From NCBI RefSeq assembly GCF_020283565.1, contig NC_060061.1, forward strand, positions 29,673,362 to 29,737,361: a stretch of 64,000 bases of DNA, read 5' to 3'. Below the pieces are notes generated by a model, which saw only the letters and a program-made list of their open reading frames with translations, did not search any database and had not been told where the DNA came from. The stretch's first letter is position 1; the number at the start of each line of letters is the position of its first letter. Source of the DNA: Trifolium pratense (lineage: Eukaryota > Streptophyta > Magnoliopsida > Fabales > Fabaceae). Of this stretch, positions 19,827 through 31,415 are shown in pieces. The translations under genes were made by a program, and so were the position numbers.

Positions 19827-20724
19827 GAATGCTAATTTGAATTACTCCACACAAAAGACCCGCAAATTCGTAAAAGAGGATGAATCATATGAACAAAGAA
19901 ATGACACAGATTAATGCGAAGTATTTAGTTTTGAAAAAAAATTTGGATGTAATCATCACAAAAATACCAAAACCACTAAAAGAAAGAGATTAAAACAAAA
20001 ATTAAGAAGAAGAAGAATGATGGTCACCCATTTGCAAAAAGGAAATATTACAAAACAATGGTAACAAATAATCACATAATTTGGAAATGGAGAGAAGCAT
20101 AAAGTTGCATAAATGAAGGTAATATATATATATATAGGGGGTAAGGGATATGCACATTTAAGGAAAAAAAACTTGAAAAGAGCATATGAAAAGATAATGC
20201 ATATAAATGGTGAATATATTATTAGGCATATAATTTCTTCAAAGTAAATGTTGCATATGAAAAGGAAAATGAAACGGATACATATTGATTGGTGGACATT
20301 GGAAGAGGAGCAAGAATTAAATTAACTACTAAATTGAGTTTTAGAGAGAAATAGGAAGTGATGTGGCATGATAGAGTGATTTAATTGGATGTATTGGATG
20401 ACATGGCTAAATGAAAACATTTGATTGGTTTAAGTGAATTAGGGTTTAGATAAACATTAGGATAACTATTTAGGAATTATATATATAGAAAACCCACATT
20501 AATTAATGAGTTGGCAATTAAAAATAAATAAAAAATAAATTAATTTCCACGTGTCATGCCACGTCAAGATTCTTCCATGTCATATGCCCACTTGTTGAGC
20601 CAGGGGGGTAACGCAAAGAATCTTGACATTGCAGGGGGGTAATCTCAAAAAAATATTTTGCAGGGGGGTAACGCAAAACTCTGTTATTTTGCAGGGGGTA
20701 TAACACTATTTACCCTTGGCATTT

Positions 20725-20918
20725 TTATACTGTTGTTATTGTTGATTTCACTTTCAATGATACAATCAATGTTGATAACAACTGTGAAAATTAAAAACCC
20801 AGTTTCACTTTTAGATTTTTAGATAATGGTGAACTGACGGAGTTTAATAAATTATTAATGACGAATAAATTAATTCAGGTGTCGCATTTTAATTGGTGAA
20901 CAATATCAACAGTACCTA
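20725..20918. other. No gene recognised
   Basis: AT-rich flank between the MULE and the tandem duplications. Nothing assignable. Confidence 0.4.
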
Positions 20919-21050
20919 TGGAACTGTTTCTAAGTTTTGTCCTATATTTAATTAATTTAATATGAGAATATGGTGGGAGAAAAATGGAACCGTTTCTAAG
21001 TTTTGTCCTATATTTAATTAATTTAATATCAGAATATGGTGGGAGAAAAT
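20919..21050. repeat. ~65-bp direct duplication
   Basis: Two adjacent copies of a unit containing gtttctaagttttgtcctat and ending tatggtgggagaaaa, with few differences. Confidence 0.8.
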
Positions 21051-21745
21051 TTGAAAAACTCCCGAAAAAATATTGAGACTAAAACAATAAGAATTCTTAG
21101 CATCTCGAGGGGATTGGTCTCTGCAAGGTTGTGCGGATGATACTTTTAGTTTAAAAAAAATAAAATTAAATACAAAGTTAAAAAATAAATGACATTTTTT
21201 TAGAAGTTTTTTTTGGAAGATATTTTGTTGTTGATATAAGGACAAATTAATTTTTTGAGAAATAAATTACCTTTTATTTTACCGGAACAAAAAATTCACT
21301 TGTCATCAATATATTGGTCATTCTTTTGAAATAGATTGACCAATACATTATGCAGAATTTATATTTAGTCTCACAGAACTTGTGTTTTACTAATATAATT
21401 GAAAAACTCCCGAAAAAATGTTGAGACTAAAATAATAAGAATTCTTAGTCATCTCGAGGGGATTAGTCTCTGCAGGGTTGTGCGGATGATACTTTTAGTT
21501 TAAAAAAAAAGAATTAAATACAAAGTTAAAAAATAAATGACATTTTTTTAGAAGTTTTGTTTTGGAAGATATTTTGTTGTTGATATAAGGACAAATTATT
21601 TTTTTGAGAAATAAATTACCTTTTATTTTACCGGAACAAAAAATTCACTTGTCATCAATACATTGGTCATTCTTTTGAAATAGATTGACCAATACATTAT
21701 GCAGAATTTATATTTAGTCTCACGGAACTTGTGTTTTACTAATAT
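21051..21745. repeat. ~348-bp tandem duplication
   Basis: Two head-to-tail copies begin tgaaaaactcccgaaaaaat (about 21051 and 21401) and end at ttgtgttttactaatata. They are nearly identical. Each has a cgaggggatt(g/a)gtctctgca segment and a tattggtcattcttttgaaa segment. No coding frame. Confidence 0.85.
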
Positions 21746-21769
21746 ATTATGTTGTCTATTTTTTTTAAT

Positions 21770-22790
21770 AATTTACAGGTTATATTCATATTAATATGGG
21801 AACATAATTTTTTTGGTTATATCTACGGGCCTTATATTTTTACTCATATATTAATAAAGTTGTATATATTTTTATTAATTTTATGAGTTATACTCATATA
21901 TTAATACGATTACATCATCTTTTGTGTGAATTCTGAGGGACCTATATTTTTCTTCTCATTAATAAGGTTTTCCGTTCTTTAATAATTTATGTAGCACGTA
22001 TATTTATACTCATATATTAATACCAGAACCTTTTTTGTTTTTAATCTCTACAAGATTTATATTTTTAATCATAATTTAATAAAAAAAATTAATTTTTTAT
22101 AATTTTACGGGTTATAATAGATCATATATTAATACAGGGACCTAATTATTTTGTTGATTTTTACGAGACCTATGTTTTTTATTAATATATTAATAAGGTT
22201 GTCAATTCTTTCATAATTTCTACATGACATATATTTATACTCATATATTAACATAAGAATATAATCTTTTGTCTGATTTCTACAGGGCTATATGCTTTTA
22301 CTCTTATTAATAAAGTTTCCAATTTTTTACTATTTTTTGTGAGATCTATATTTATACTCATATGTTAATACAATGACCTAATGTTTTGTGTAATGTTTGT
22401 GGGACCTATGTTTTTTACTCATATTAATAAGGTTGCATGTTCTTTTATAATATATGCGGAACTTATATTTATACTCTTATATTAACATGGAAAGTTATTT
22501 TTTATGTTGTCTATTTTTTTTTACAATTTTACGGGTTATACTCATATTTAATATTTAATACGGTGACCTAATTATTTTGATGATTTTTGTGAGACCTATA
22601 TTTTCACTAACATATTAATAAGGTTGCCTATTTTCTAATAATTTTTACGGGACTATATTTATACTCATATATTGAATACACAGACATAAGTTTTTGGTTA
22701 TTTTTACAAGAAGATGTTTTTACTAATATATTAATAAGGTAGCCAATTTTTTCATGATTTCTCCATTATCTATATTTATATATTTTTTTT
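21770..22790. repeat. Degenerate tandem array, ~105-bp period
   Basis: About nine imperfect units alternate 'gacctatatttttactcata', 'ttaataaggttg' and 'ttataatttctacggg' type words. Each unit looks like two related ~53-bp halves. It lies just inside the Helitron end at 23004 and may be its subterminal repeat region. Confidence 0.65.
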
Positions 22791-22955
22791 GAACAAAATT
22801 CATATTATACTAATACGGATATCTGAGGTTTTTTTGTGATGGTTTTACCATCGTTCTTTTTCTATTTTTTTTACCAAAAATTATATCCTTTCTTATTTAT
22901 TTTTTTATCTTTTGAATTACTTTCCAGTAAATTATTATTTCATGTTAGCAAGTGA

Positions 22956-23004
22956 GGAGCGGCAACGCCGCGACTCCCATGCGGACGCACGGGTGTCCAG
23001 CTAG
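22956..23004 (+). other. Helitron 3' terminus next to the PCO gene
   Basis: Contains a GCGGC-AAC-GCCGC hairpin enclosed by ggag/ctcc, then a second stem ggacgc..gtgtcc, and ends AGCTAG followed by T. This matches the hairpin plus CTRR rule for Helitron 3' ends. The element extends leftward and may include the tandem repeats from 20.7 kb; its 5' end is not certain. It ends 158 bases before the PCO start codon. Confidence 0.68.
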
Positions 23005-23162
23005 TTTAAGTGTTTAACTCAATCAATTTGACCTAAATTTTGTTTATTTCAAAATCTTTTGAGGGATAAGAAAGAAAAACTATATATGTGCTGATAAACG
23101 GGTAAGTTTGCAAAATTGTTATCGGTGGTGGATCAGCACCGACCCACAGTAAAGAAAAGGAC

Positions 23163-26100
23163 ATGGTTTTCGGTTCATTTCCAAAATTTCAACATTTATT
23201 ATCTAATAAGACAAAGTTACTTGTACAGAACAAGGACATGGTTTTCGCTTCATTTGGGAGATACTTTAGTATGAGGAACCAAAACTCCAAGGTTCAAGAT
23301 TTATATGACCACTGTAATAACGTTTTCTCTCCCTCTGGAATACCCCCTCCTCCTTCCTCTCAGGATTTGCACAAACTTTCTTCAATACTAGGTATGTTTC
23401 TTGTATTTTGCTCAATATTCAATTCAAGTTTGCAACTTTTTTGAGGACTGGATTGCTCAATTGGTTTGAGCTAATGGTTGAAAGAGTTAAGGTGTAAAAG
23501 GACTAGGATTCAAGTTCTAGTGAGGGAGAAAATACCGACTTTATCCGTTTAAAAAAAAAAAAATAGTTTGCAACTTTTTTAAAATCTAAAAAGTGTTCAA
23601 TTAGAGAAGTTGGGGTTATGTTTATGGGTATTGTGTTTTACGGTTGCGGGAGTTTTTCTCTCCGTGGACTGGCCCAACACAAAAAATGACGGTGAGAGGT
23701 TTTGAACATGGGACCTTTGTTGTGGCAAGTGTGAGAAGACGCATAAACCTAACACCTTAAGGTTTTGAGTTATAGTGTGGTGTCCAACACACTTGTAGAG
23801 TTGTTCTTAAACCCAATATGGATGATCCCCCTTGGCCGCCCCCTCGTGATGACCCAACAACCTTGAGAGGAGCCAACCCATGTGGGTTTTGTGTTTTGAT
23901 TCTTGGGATAGCTTTTATGATACTCCATCCGGTCTCATATATAAGCAACTATTCACTTTTTTGGTTCATTACATAATTGAAACCATATATATCAGGTATT
24001 CAATGAACCTAAAAAATGACTTGATGCTTATATATAAGACCGAAGGGAGTACAATGTAATAAAAGACTTGTTTGGTTTTAAACTAAGTGTGAGCACGTGC
24101 TTCAATAAGCTGCATAGTTGAACTTGTAATACGGAGTAGTTGTTAATTGTGATGAGTCTAGGTAATTTTATACTGTTTGAAAAAAAAGATGATTTTATAC
24201 TTTATTGGGGATGCCATGATGAATTGTAGAACAACAAATTAGCTTTCGCTTTTGATTATTTAGGGTATTTAGTATGAGTTAGTTAACACTTTCTTAGGAA
24301 TTAGTTACAACTCCCTTATGATTTTGTTAGTGGTTGTTAATGAGTAGTTAGGCAGTTAATCCTCCATAAGCTCATGTGTCCATTTTTCACAATTATTCAA
24401 TAATCAAAGAATATGATATTAGTAGTTATCTAATTTAAGTTGTTTAGCAAAGTGAGCACTGGCATTGTTTTATTTGTGCAAAGTAATAAGCATTTATTCG
24501 GTTTTTAGTTATTTTATAAATAATCTATCACAACCATTCCCTATGAAATTACAGACCTCGTTTCATATATCCTTGAACTTTGAAATGCACAATAGGTTGC
24601 ACTATTTTGAGTAACGAAATATTGATCTATTAGTTTTTATGATTCACGACTTAGCAGACACAATTAAACCTGCTGATGTTGGGCTTAAAGAGGAAGCTGC
24701 AGATGATGATCGAGGGCTTGGGTTTTTTGGTGTTAACCAACTGAATAGAGTAGCTCGATGGGCTAAGCCAATAACATGCGTGGGCATTCATGAATCAGAG
24801 AGTTTTTCGGTGAGTCTAGCAGTTAGTTAGCACTTTTGCATCCACATCAATAAGATAATTAATTACTCATATGAGCAAAGTGTTGCGTGTAAAAGTTCAC
24901 GGCTTATAAATTGTAAGAACATGATATGTTTCCAGTCTTGGGATTTTTTTCATGGCTAAATATGAATCACAGTATAATTTGCTAGTCTTTATAATCGGAA
25001 TTCAGTCCAATCTTGGTTCAGTTTGTATATTGAATAATTGACCTGAAAGAGTTAAGACGCCATTAATTTTAGCCCTTTACAAGCAATATTATTATGAGAG
25101 AAATACTTATATGGGCACAACCCCAAATAAGTATTTCTTAGGCACACTCACATCAAGCTAAAAAATTCAATAGAAACTGATTAAAGTAATACTAATTGAT
25201 GTGACTATTTTATTTTATTTTTTAATTTTTTTGATTTTTGTGTGTGTGCCTAAATCTTGTGCCCAAATATTTATGCCTAGGTAAGACTATCTCTTATTAT
25301 GAACATCTGGGCTTGTTTTGGTCCTCAGCTTAGTAATGTATAGTCATACTTTAAGCATCTAATAATTTGTTCAAGTTACCTTCTCTTCATCAGCAATATG
25401 ATAGTCAAATATAGCCAAACTGTTCATTGCAATCTTGTTATTCGGTATGTTTTTACATCAACTATAGTGAGTTTCATGACATTTAAAACTGTTTGAAATG
25501 AGATTTACAGATAATGTATGTCAATTGGTGCAGATTGGTATATTTTGTTTTCCAACTTCTTCAACTATTCCACTCCACGACCATCCTGGAATGACTGTAT
25601 TTAGCAAACTTCTCTATGGCTCTTTACATGTAAAAGCTTATGACTGGGTCGAACCTCCATGCATTGTAGAAAGCAAGGGACCAGGAGGACATGCTCCAGG
25701 TATGACTTGTATATCGTATTTACTTGTAAGTTAACTTTTTTTCGTATTTTGTTTGCATTTTATCTTCTCGAAAGTTGATATTGTTCTTGTTATCAAATTG
25801 TGATATTTAACCCAATTACTTACTGTTGGTGGTATTCTAGAGGTGGTATATGACACTAACACACTCAATGATAAGGATAGTATATGATAAACTAAATTAC
25901 TGCATAATTTAGAGTAAGAAAGTATTTTTGGGGCTGAATATTCTTGTATTTCTCTTATATCAGTTGCAACTCATACACATGTATATATATAGCATGAGTA
26001 GTGATGGTTATAACTATAAAAAATTCTGCACTCATGATTCTAAAAGCTGTCCAATGCTTAGCAAGTTCTCATCTAACTCTGGTACATAATAGAGAGTGTC

Positions 26101-28699
26101 ATGAATGATTTTGCTTCCTTGCTTTGATGTAACTCCAATGTTGCCTATGCCTTTTACTTCAACATGTTCTCCATTGCCCAATTTAACTTTTAAGCCAAAT
26201 GAAGAATCAATGTTGATAAAAGCTTCTTTCTTTCCGGTCATATGATTGCTACAACCGCTATCCAAATACCACACATTTTTATCTTCTTGAAATGCTTTTT
26301 GACAAGCAGAGAACAACTTACCTTCATCATTTTCTCCTGCAAATGAAGCATGTTGTTGATTGCCAAAACGACAATCTTCTTGAATGTGCCCGAATCTCTT
26401 GCAATTGTGACATTGTCGTTTGCCCTTGTTCCAGCAATCCTTCTCTTCATGAGTGTTACTCTTACAAATTTTGCACCGTTTATTTGATGCTCCTTCAAGC
26501 CATCTTCCACCATTTGCGCCTCTTTCCTCTTCCTCGTGAGTTTCTTCCTCTACCTCTGCCTCTTCCAAATCTGCCACCTCTAGAAGACTCGCCTCTATTT
26601 TGTGTTGGGGGCTTATTTTCACCACCATTGCTAGGCTGAATGTTGAGTTTAGATTTGTTAGAAATAATATAAAACCATTGATTTGATTCTATCCTAACAG
26701 CTTAAGCTTTTGGGATAATCGGTTATCTGACATGGTATCAGAGCCTTTCCCCGATCCGTTGGGCCACCTGTTATCAGGTTTCCGTTATCGGGCCACCCAC
26801 CGTTTATATCCACGCACCAAGCCCAATAGTGCTGGGCGTGATGGGGTGTGTTAAGAAGTCCCACATCGATTGAGAGATGGCCTACTAAGTGTTTATAAAT
26901 TAGAGGCAATCCTCACCTTACAAGCTGGTTTTGTAAGGATGAGTTAGGCCCAATACCCAATTCTAAGATGATATCAGAGTCTCTCCCCGATCCGTTGGGC
27001 CACCTGTTATCAGGTTTCTGTTATCGGGCCACCCACCGTTTATATCCACACACCAAACCCAATAGTGCTGGGCGTGAGGGGTGTGTTAAGAAGTCCCACA
27101 TCGGTTGTGAGATGGCTTTGACAAGTGTTTATAAGCAAGTAGCAATCTTCACCTTACAAGCCGGTTCAACCACCATAGGATCAAATTTTTCTGTCAAACT
27201 GATCAGAATTTTATCAACAATTCTGCGATCATCTATTGTATCTCCATGTGACTTCGTTTGATTCACCAATTCAGAGAGTCTATTAAAGTATTCATTCAAA
27301 CTCTCATTCTCCTTCATTCTTTCATTTTCATAGCCTCTCTTAAGAGATTGAAGTTTCACAGTTCTCACCTTTAAGTCTCCTTCAAACTCTTGTAGAATAT
27401 TCCATGCTTCCTTTGATGTTTTTGCTCTCATAATCGTTGGGAAAATGGATAGAGAGACTCCTCTTTGAATCAGCCCACTAACAACAATGACAATTTACTC
27501 ATGTAACTCTTCACTTAGACTGGATAATTTCCACTATCTTAACATATTTCACTAACATGAAATCAGCACATTAATATACATTTTCCATTTTGTAACATTT
27601 AATCTCTCTATTATTAATTTTGTTTTGTTTATCAATGAGCTGAGATGCATACTGTTTTATAAGCCTTTGTCTAGTGTCATTTTGTTTCAGTTACCCTCTG
27701 TCTATTAATTTAAAAAATAGAAAGAAAAGAAAACGCCTAATAGCAATTGTTGCAAACTTACAATGCCTTGTTTTGATACTAAGATGATGATTCTTAAATT
27801 TTGGGTTGAGCTGAACTCGACCCAACTAGCTTGTAAATTAAGGGATGTCTCCTACTTTTAAAACATCCAATTTGGGACTCTCAACACACTCTTTGCACGC
27901 CCAAGACTGGACATGTGGAATGTGACCTAAGTGGGCCCGATAACAGGTGATCCAACATGTATAGCTCTGATACCATCTTAAAATTTGGGTTGAGTTTAAT
28001 TCAATCCTATAAAACCGGATTGTAAAATGAGGGATGTCTCCTAGTTATAAACACATTTTCATGTCAGGCTTATTCACCCTACCCTTTTGCATCCATTATT
28101 TTGAATCAACTTGATAATTGAATTTATATTTTGGTTTGTTACAGTAAGACTAGCAAAGTTGGCAGTTGATAGGGTTTTAAATGCACCGTGCGAGACATCA
28201 GTTTTATATCCAAAACATGGTGGAAATCTTCACTGTTTCACAGCAATAACACCTTGTGCTGTGCTGGACGTTCTTGCACCTCCTTACAATGTATATGAAG
28301 GAAGGAAGTGTACTTATTATCACGATTATCCTTTTTCAACATTCTGTAAGTAACTTCTTAGAAATGTTGCTAGCTTTCTCTAATTAACTACTCCCTCTGG
28401 TAACAATAATTCCATTTTCAGCATGTTCATTGAATAACTAATGTATTTGGTCCATATTATGAATCAGATACATCAGTTATTCAATGAACTTAAAAAAAGA
28501 ATCTTTGCTTATATATGAGACCGGAGGGAGTATTAATTACATTTTTTCTCGAATACCCTTTTTGATTGGCTCTGCAGCCGCAGGAAATGGACCTATATGT
28601 GTTGGTGAAGAGGATGAATATGCTTGGCTTGCAGAGACAGAACCAAGTGATCTTTATATGAATAGTGGTGTATATGCTGGTCCATCTATTAAGCTTTAG
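23163..28699 (+). CDS. PCO: Plant cysteine oxidase (five exons)
   Basis: Exons 23163-23391, 24658-24809, 25534-25699, 28145-28345 and 28578-28699 join in phase to 290 codons (289 residues), with GT-AG introns throughout. Plant cysteine oxidases are Fe(II) dioxygenases that oxidise the N-terminal Cys of group VII ERF factors with O2, marking them for N-degron proteolysis; they act as oxygen sensors. The exons give [29 protein letters not shown], then [20 protein letters not shown] with iron-ligand His 142 and 144, and [20 protein letters not shown] with the third ligand His 212. The protein ends [10 protein letters not shown]. Length and motif order fit the family. Two in-frame ATGs (23163, 23238) lie in a short direct repeat, so the second is an alternative start. 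Introns 1, 2, 3 and 4 all carry transposons. No defect was seen. Confidence 0.93.
23443..23564 (+). mobile_element. tRNA-derived SINE in PCO intron 1
   Basis: 122 bp with tRNA-like boxes (TTGCTCAATTGG near the start, GGATTCAAGTTCTAG downstream) and an A-rich 3' tail. It is flanked by perfect 16-bp duplications agtttgcaactttttt (23427-23442, 23565-23580). It is a different family from the SINE at 7009 and 29241. Confidence 0.8.
23923..24049. mobile_element. Stowaway-like MITE in PCO intron 1
   Basis: 127 bp between TA dinucleotides. The ends are ctccatccggtctcatatat and its near complement atataagaccgaagggag. This is the typical CTCCnTCCG Stowaway/mariner terminus. A relative lies at 28391-28530. 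Confidence 0.85.
25098..25293. mobile_element. MULE-type MITE in PCO intron 2
   Basis: 196 bp with inverted, imperfect ends (gagagaaatactta; complement of right end gagatagtctta) and inner inverted gggcacaa and taggcacac words. It is flanked by a perfect 9-bp duplication ttattatga (25089-25097, 25294-25302). Confidence 0.75.
26032..27431 (-). pseudogene. Copia gag-protease fragment in PCO intron 3
   Basis: On the minus strand, 27431-27165 reads as a UBN2/gag domain ([40 protein letters not shown]). 26628-26032 reads as a CCHC knuckle ([14 protein letters not shown]) followed by a copia protease ([33 protein letters not shown]). Integrase and later domains are absent. The two halves are separated by the TRIM-like insertion at 26656-27165. 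This copy is unrelated in sequence to the full element at 566-5408. Confidence 0.85.
26656..27165 (+). mobile_element. Composite TRIM-like retroelement with duplicated internal domain
   Basis: tgttagaaataat...tctgaca (26656-26732) is LTR-like and is followed by the primer site tggtatcagagcc. Two ~239-bp units follow, each with ccccgatccgttgggccacc and then an LTR-like block starting tgttaagaagtcccacatcg. The order (end-PBS-inner-LTR-PBS-inner-LTR) is that of tandem TRIM elements. It splits the copia gag from its protease. Confidence 0.7.
27779..28068 (-). mobile_element. TRIM element in PCO intron 3
   Basis: Two LTR-like blocks (~27790-27895 and ~27975-28068) share aaattttgggttgag and agggatgtctcct. 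Between them, on the minus strand, lies the primer site ATGGTATCAGAGC and ggcccacttagg. It ends about 75 bases before PCO exon 4. Confidence 0.72.
28391..28530. mobile_element. Stowaway-like MITE in PCO intron 4
   Basis: 140 bp between TA dinucleotides, ends ctccctctgg and ccggagggag. Related to the element at 23923 (both carry gttattcaatgaac-type words and tgcttatatat near the right end). Confidence 0.8.
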
Positions 28700-29221
28700 A
28701 TCTGCCTCTTGGATTTCAAAGCAATTGCATGTTTCCTGTTGTAAAGTGTGGATGATATTATTAATGTTGGAGTATGTTTAATTACAAAGCTGCATCTGTT
28801 CCTTTATTTGTTTCCTACATATATATTTAAAATTAGGAAACAAAGTGAAACTAAAGTGACAATTTTGTTAGTAGATAAAAATAAAAGTATAAAAAACTTG
28901 TCATCCAAACTGAATATGCAATGCAAGTACTTATGCATGTTTCAAACACTAGAATAAATATCGATGAACGTAAATATAAGATATACCAGAGAGAGAACAA
29001 TAATTATCAAATAACGTTCATTCTCCCTCCTCCAATTGAAACCAAACAACAATAAAGCACCTCCATAAGAGTAAGTGGGTATCACAAAAAGTGGCGGAAC
29101 TGAAAAAAATATTTGGGTGGGCCACTCAAAAATTATATTGCATAAAAAAAATAAGTTATAACTCTTGCACAAAATTGATGATAAAAAATTATACTATGTT
29201 TTATTATATTAAATGTATATT
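28700..29221. other. PCO 3' flank
   Basis: AT-rich. Contains the likely 3' untranslated region; possible polyadenylation words include aataaa near 28951. No other gene seen. Confidence 0.4.
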
Positions 29222-29240
29222 AAAAGGAGAATGATTGGTC

Positions 29241-29385
29241 AATCGTTAGTTGATTCAATGGTAATTGATGTTAAATTTGGTAGGGAGGACCACGGTTCGA
29301 TCCCCCGCAACTGCGATCAGGAGGGGGCTAGAACCACTTGATGCCAGAACTGACCCCCGAATCAGATTAAACTGGTGGTAAAAGA
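29241..29385 (+). mobile_element. tRNA-derived SINE (full length)
   Basis: 145 bp with A-box-like gttagttgattcaatgg, B-box-like ggttcgatccc and the tail ccacttgatgccagaactga ending ctggtggtaaaag. It is flanked by a perfect 19-bp duplication aaaaggagaatgattggtc (29222-29240, 29386-29404). This is the best-preserved copy of the family seen at 7009 and 45748. Confidence 0.88.
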
Positions 29386-29729
29386 AAAAGGAGAATGATT
29401 GGTCTTAATTGAAATTAGTTAAAATTTCTTTTAAATAAAAAAATGGAAACTCAAAAAAAAAAAATTTATAAAAAAGTTGTGTTTAAATTAATAGGTAAAT
29501 GATCACACAAAAAGAGCTTTGAATTTATTTTTACATTAAGTATTTAAATTAATAGGTAAATGAGTATTCCTCGAGAGGAAATTTTTTCCTATCATTTAAA
29601 AAATTACAATAACTAACTATTAATTTAAAAATTATCTAGAAAATAAAATTTCATTTTTTTTTTAAAATTTATAATGTAGTAATTTAAAAGTATATATAGA
29701 TATGAAAAGAAATATTTTTTTAAAGGTAA

Positions 29730-29765
29730 CTAGTTTAAAGACCCGTGCATGCATTTGCACAGGTC
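29730..29765 (-). other. Helitron 3' terminus (minus strand)
   Basis: On the minus strand: a hairpin formed by GACC/GGTC and GTGCA/TGCAC arms, then TTTAAA and CTAG followed by T. The element would extend to the right, possibly through the AT-rich sequence up to the LINE. The 5' end was not found. Confidence 0.6.
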
Positions 29766-30685
29766 ATTGACTTTTATTCAATATTTAAGTTTGTTATTAT
29801 ATTATGATAGAAAATTTATTTAGAATAAAATATTTAAAAATTTGTTATATAATATTGTTAAAATATAAGTGAAACTATTATGCTAATTTTTGTAAAACTT
29901 ATTAAATGAATAAATTTGATTATAATTATCAATGATAAATTATCCAATTTTTTATGTATCCGTCACAAATAATAGTCCCGTGTATATTTTTTAATAAAAA
30001 ATTAAAAATTTGATTAGGAATATTTAGAATAATTTAGTAAATTTGATAGTAATTAACTTTATTGTATTATCAATATAGTATTATATATTATTAATGGTTA
30101 ATAGTATATTATTTTTTTTTTTTTTTATGAAAAATATTGTTTATGTTTCTATTTCTATATTCCTAATTTTATGCATATTCATCTTATTTTTTCTATAATT
30201 TTTTTTGAATCATTTCTATAATATTTTATTGAAAATTTTATTCTCTTTTTATTTTAATAGATCATTGAGTCGATCGTATTATATTAATCTGTTTTGTTGC
30301 TATTTTTATTAGTATAGATTATTCTGTTTTGTTTTGTTTCAATATTTTTTTTTTTGAAGAGGCGTTTTGTTTCAATCTATAATCTATTTTTTTTCTATTT
30401 TTAAGCAAATCATTTTTTTTGTTTTATCTTATATTCTTTTCATATATTTTTTTAACTTTTTTTTAGTGAAATTACAATGAAGGATATAAAATTTGCAACA
30501 TGATTAAAAGTAATGACGATACATTAGTAACTTTGGAAGTAATCGATTTTAATATATTAGTAGTAGATTTAAAAGCATATAGATATGAAACGCAATCTTT
30601 TTTAAGGAGATATATATTTGCAGTTATAGAAAAGAAAAAAAAAGAAGAAGAAGATGAATTTGAAATGTTGAAATTCATTTTGTTA
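29766..30685. other. AT-rich sequence, no gene recognised
   Basis: Probably Helitron interior. An open frame from 30500 runs into the LINE at about 30686 (total 173 codons), but its first ~60 residues (K/E-rich) match nothing I know and the fusion is likely fortuitous. Confidence 0.45.
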
Positions 30686-31415
30686 GATGAAAATAACTTA
30701 GTCGATCTACCCTTTATTGGTCGTAAGTTTACTTGGTTCAAAGGGGATGGTCTCTCGATGAGCCGCCTTGATAGCTTTCTTCTCTCGGAGGAGTGGTGTT
30801 TGACTTGGCCCAATTGCAAGCAGGTGGCCAAATTGAGGGGGTTGTCCGATCATTGTCCTCTGGTTCTCTCTGCGAATGAGGAGGATTGGGGACCCCGTCC
30901 TTCTAGGATGCTTAAGTGTTGGAAAGATGTTCCTGGTTACAATGTGTTTGTGAGAGAGAAGTGGAATTCGTTCCAGGTTGATGGCTGGGGATGGTATGTG
31001 TTAAGGAAAAGTTTAAGTTGATAAAAGGGGCTCTGAAAGAGTGGCACAAGACTCATGTTCAAAACTTGTCTAGTCGTATTGATTCTTTGAAAGATCGGGT
31101 GTCGGTTTTAGATCAAAAGGGGGAAGAGGAGGATCTGTCAGGAGATGAGATAGCAGAGCTTCACGGGGAGACTGCGGATATTTACTCGCTCTCTAGGCTG
31201 CATGCCAATATTAGTTGGCAACAGTCTCGTTCGCTATCGCTCAAGGAGGGAGATGCTAACTCTAAGTATTTCCATTCGGTCTTGGCAGGTCGTCGTAGAA
31301 GGAATGCTATTTCTGTGATTCAGTGGGTGTGGATACTCTAGAGGGAGTGTCTCCTATTCGGCAGGCTGTGTTTACACATTTTGCGGATCACTTCAGGAAA
31401 TTCAATGTGGAGAGG

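Larger units (their letters stand above)
16146..20715. mobile_element. Non-autonomous Mutator-like element (MULE) with nested insertions
   Basis: Terminal inverted repeats of about 212 bp (16146 to ~16357 and ~20504 to 20715) look about 95 % alike. They begin gggtaaatagtgt, carry several ttacccccctgcaa repeats and end in aattgccaactca. The flanks are a perfect 9-bp duplication TTGGCATTT (16137-16145, 20716-20724), the Mutator signature. The 4,570-bp span includes the solo LTR 17285-19826; without it and its extra TSD copy the element is about 2.0 kb. No transposase frame was found, so it needs an enzyme supplied in trans. Confidence 0.88.

Noticed and set aside
23757..23948. 63-codon minus-strand ORF in PCO intron 1
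   Set aside because: Ends within a Stowaway MITE and shows no conserved motif.
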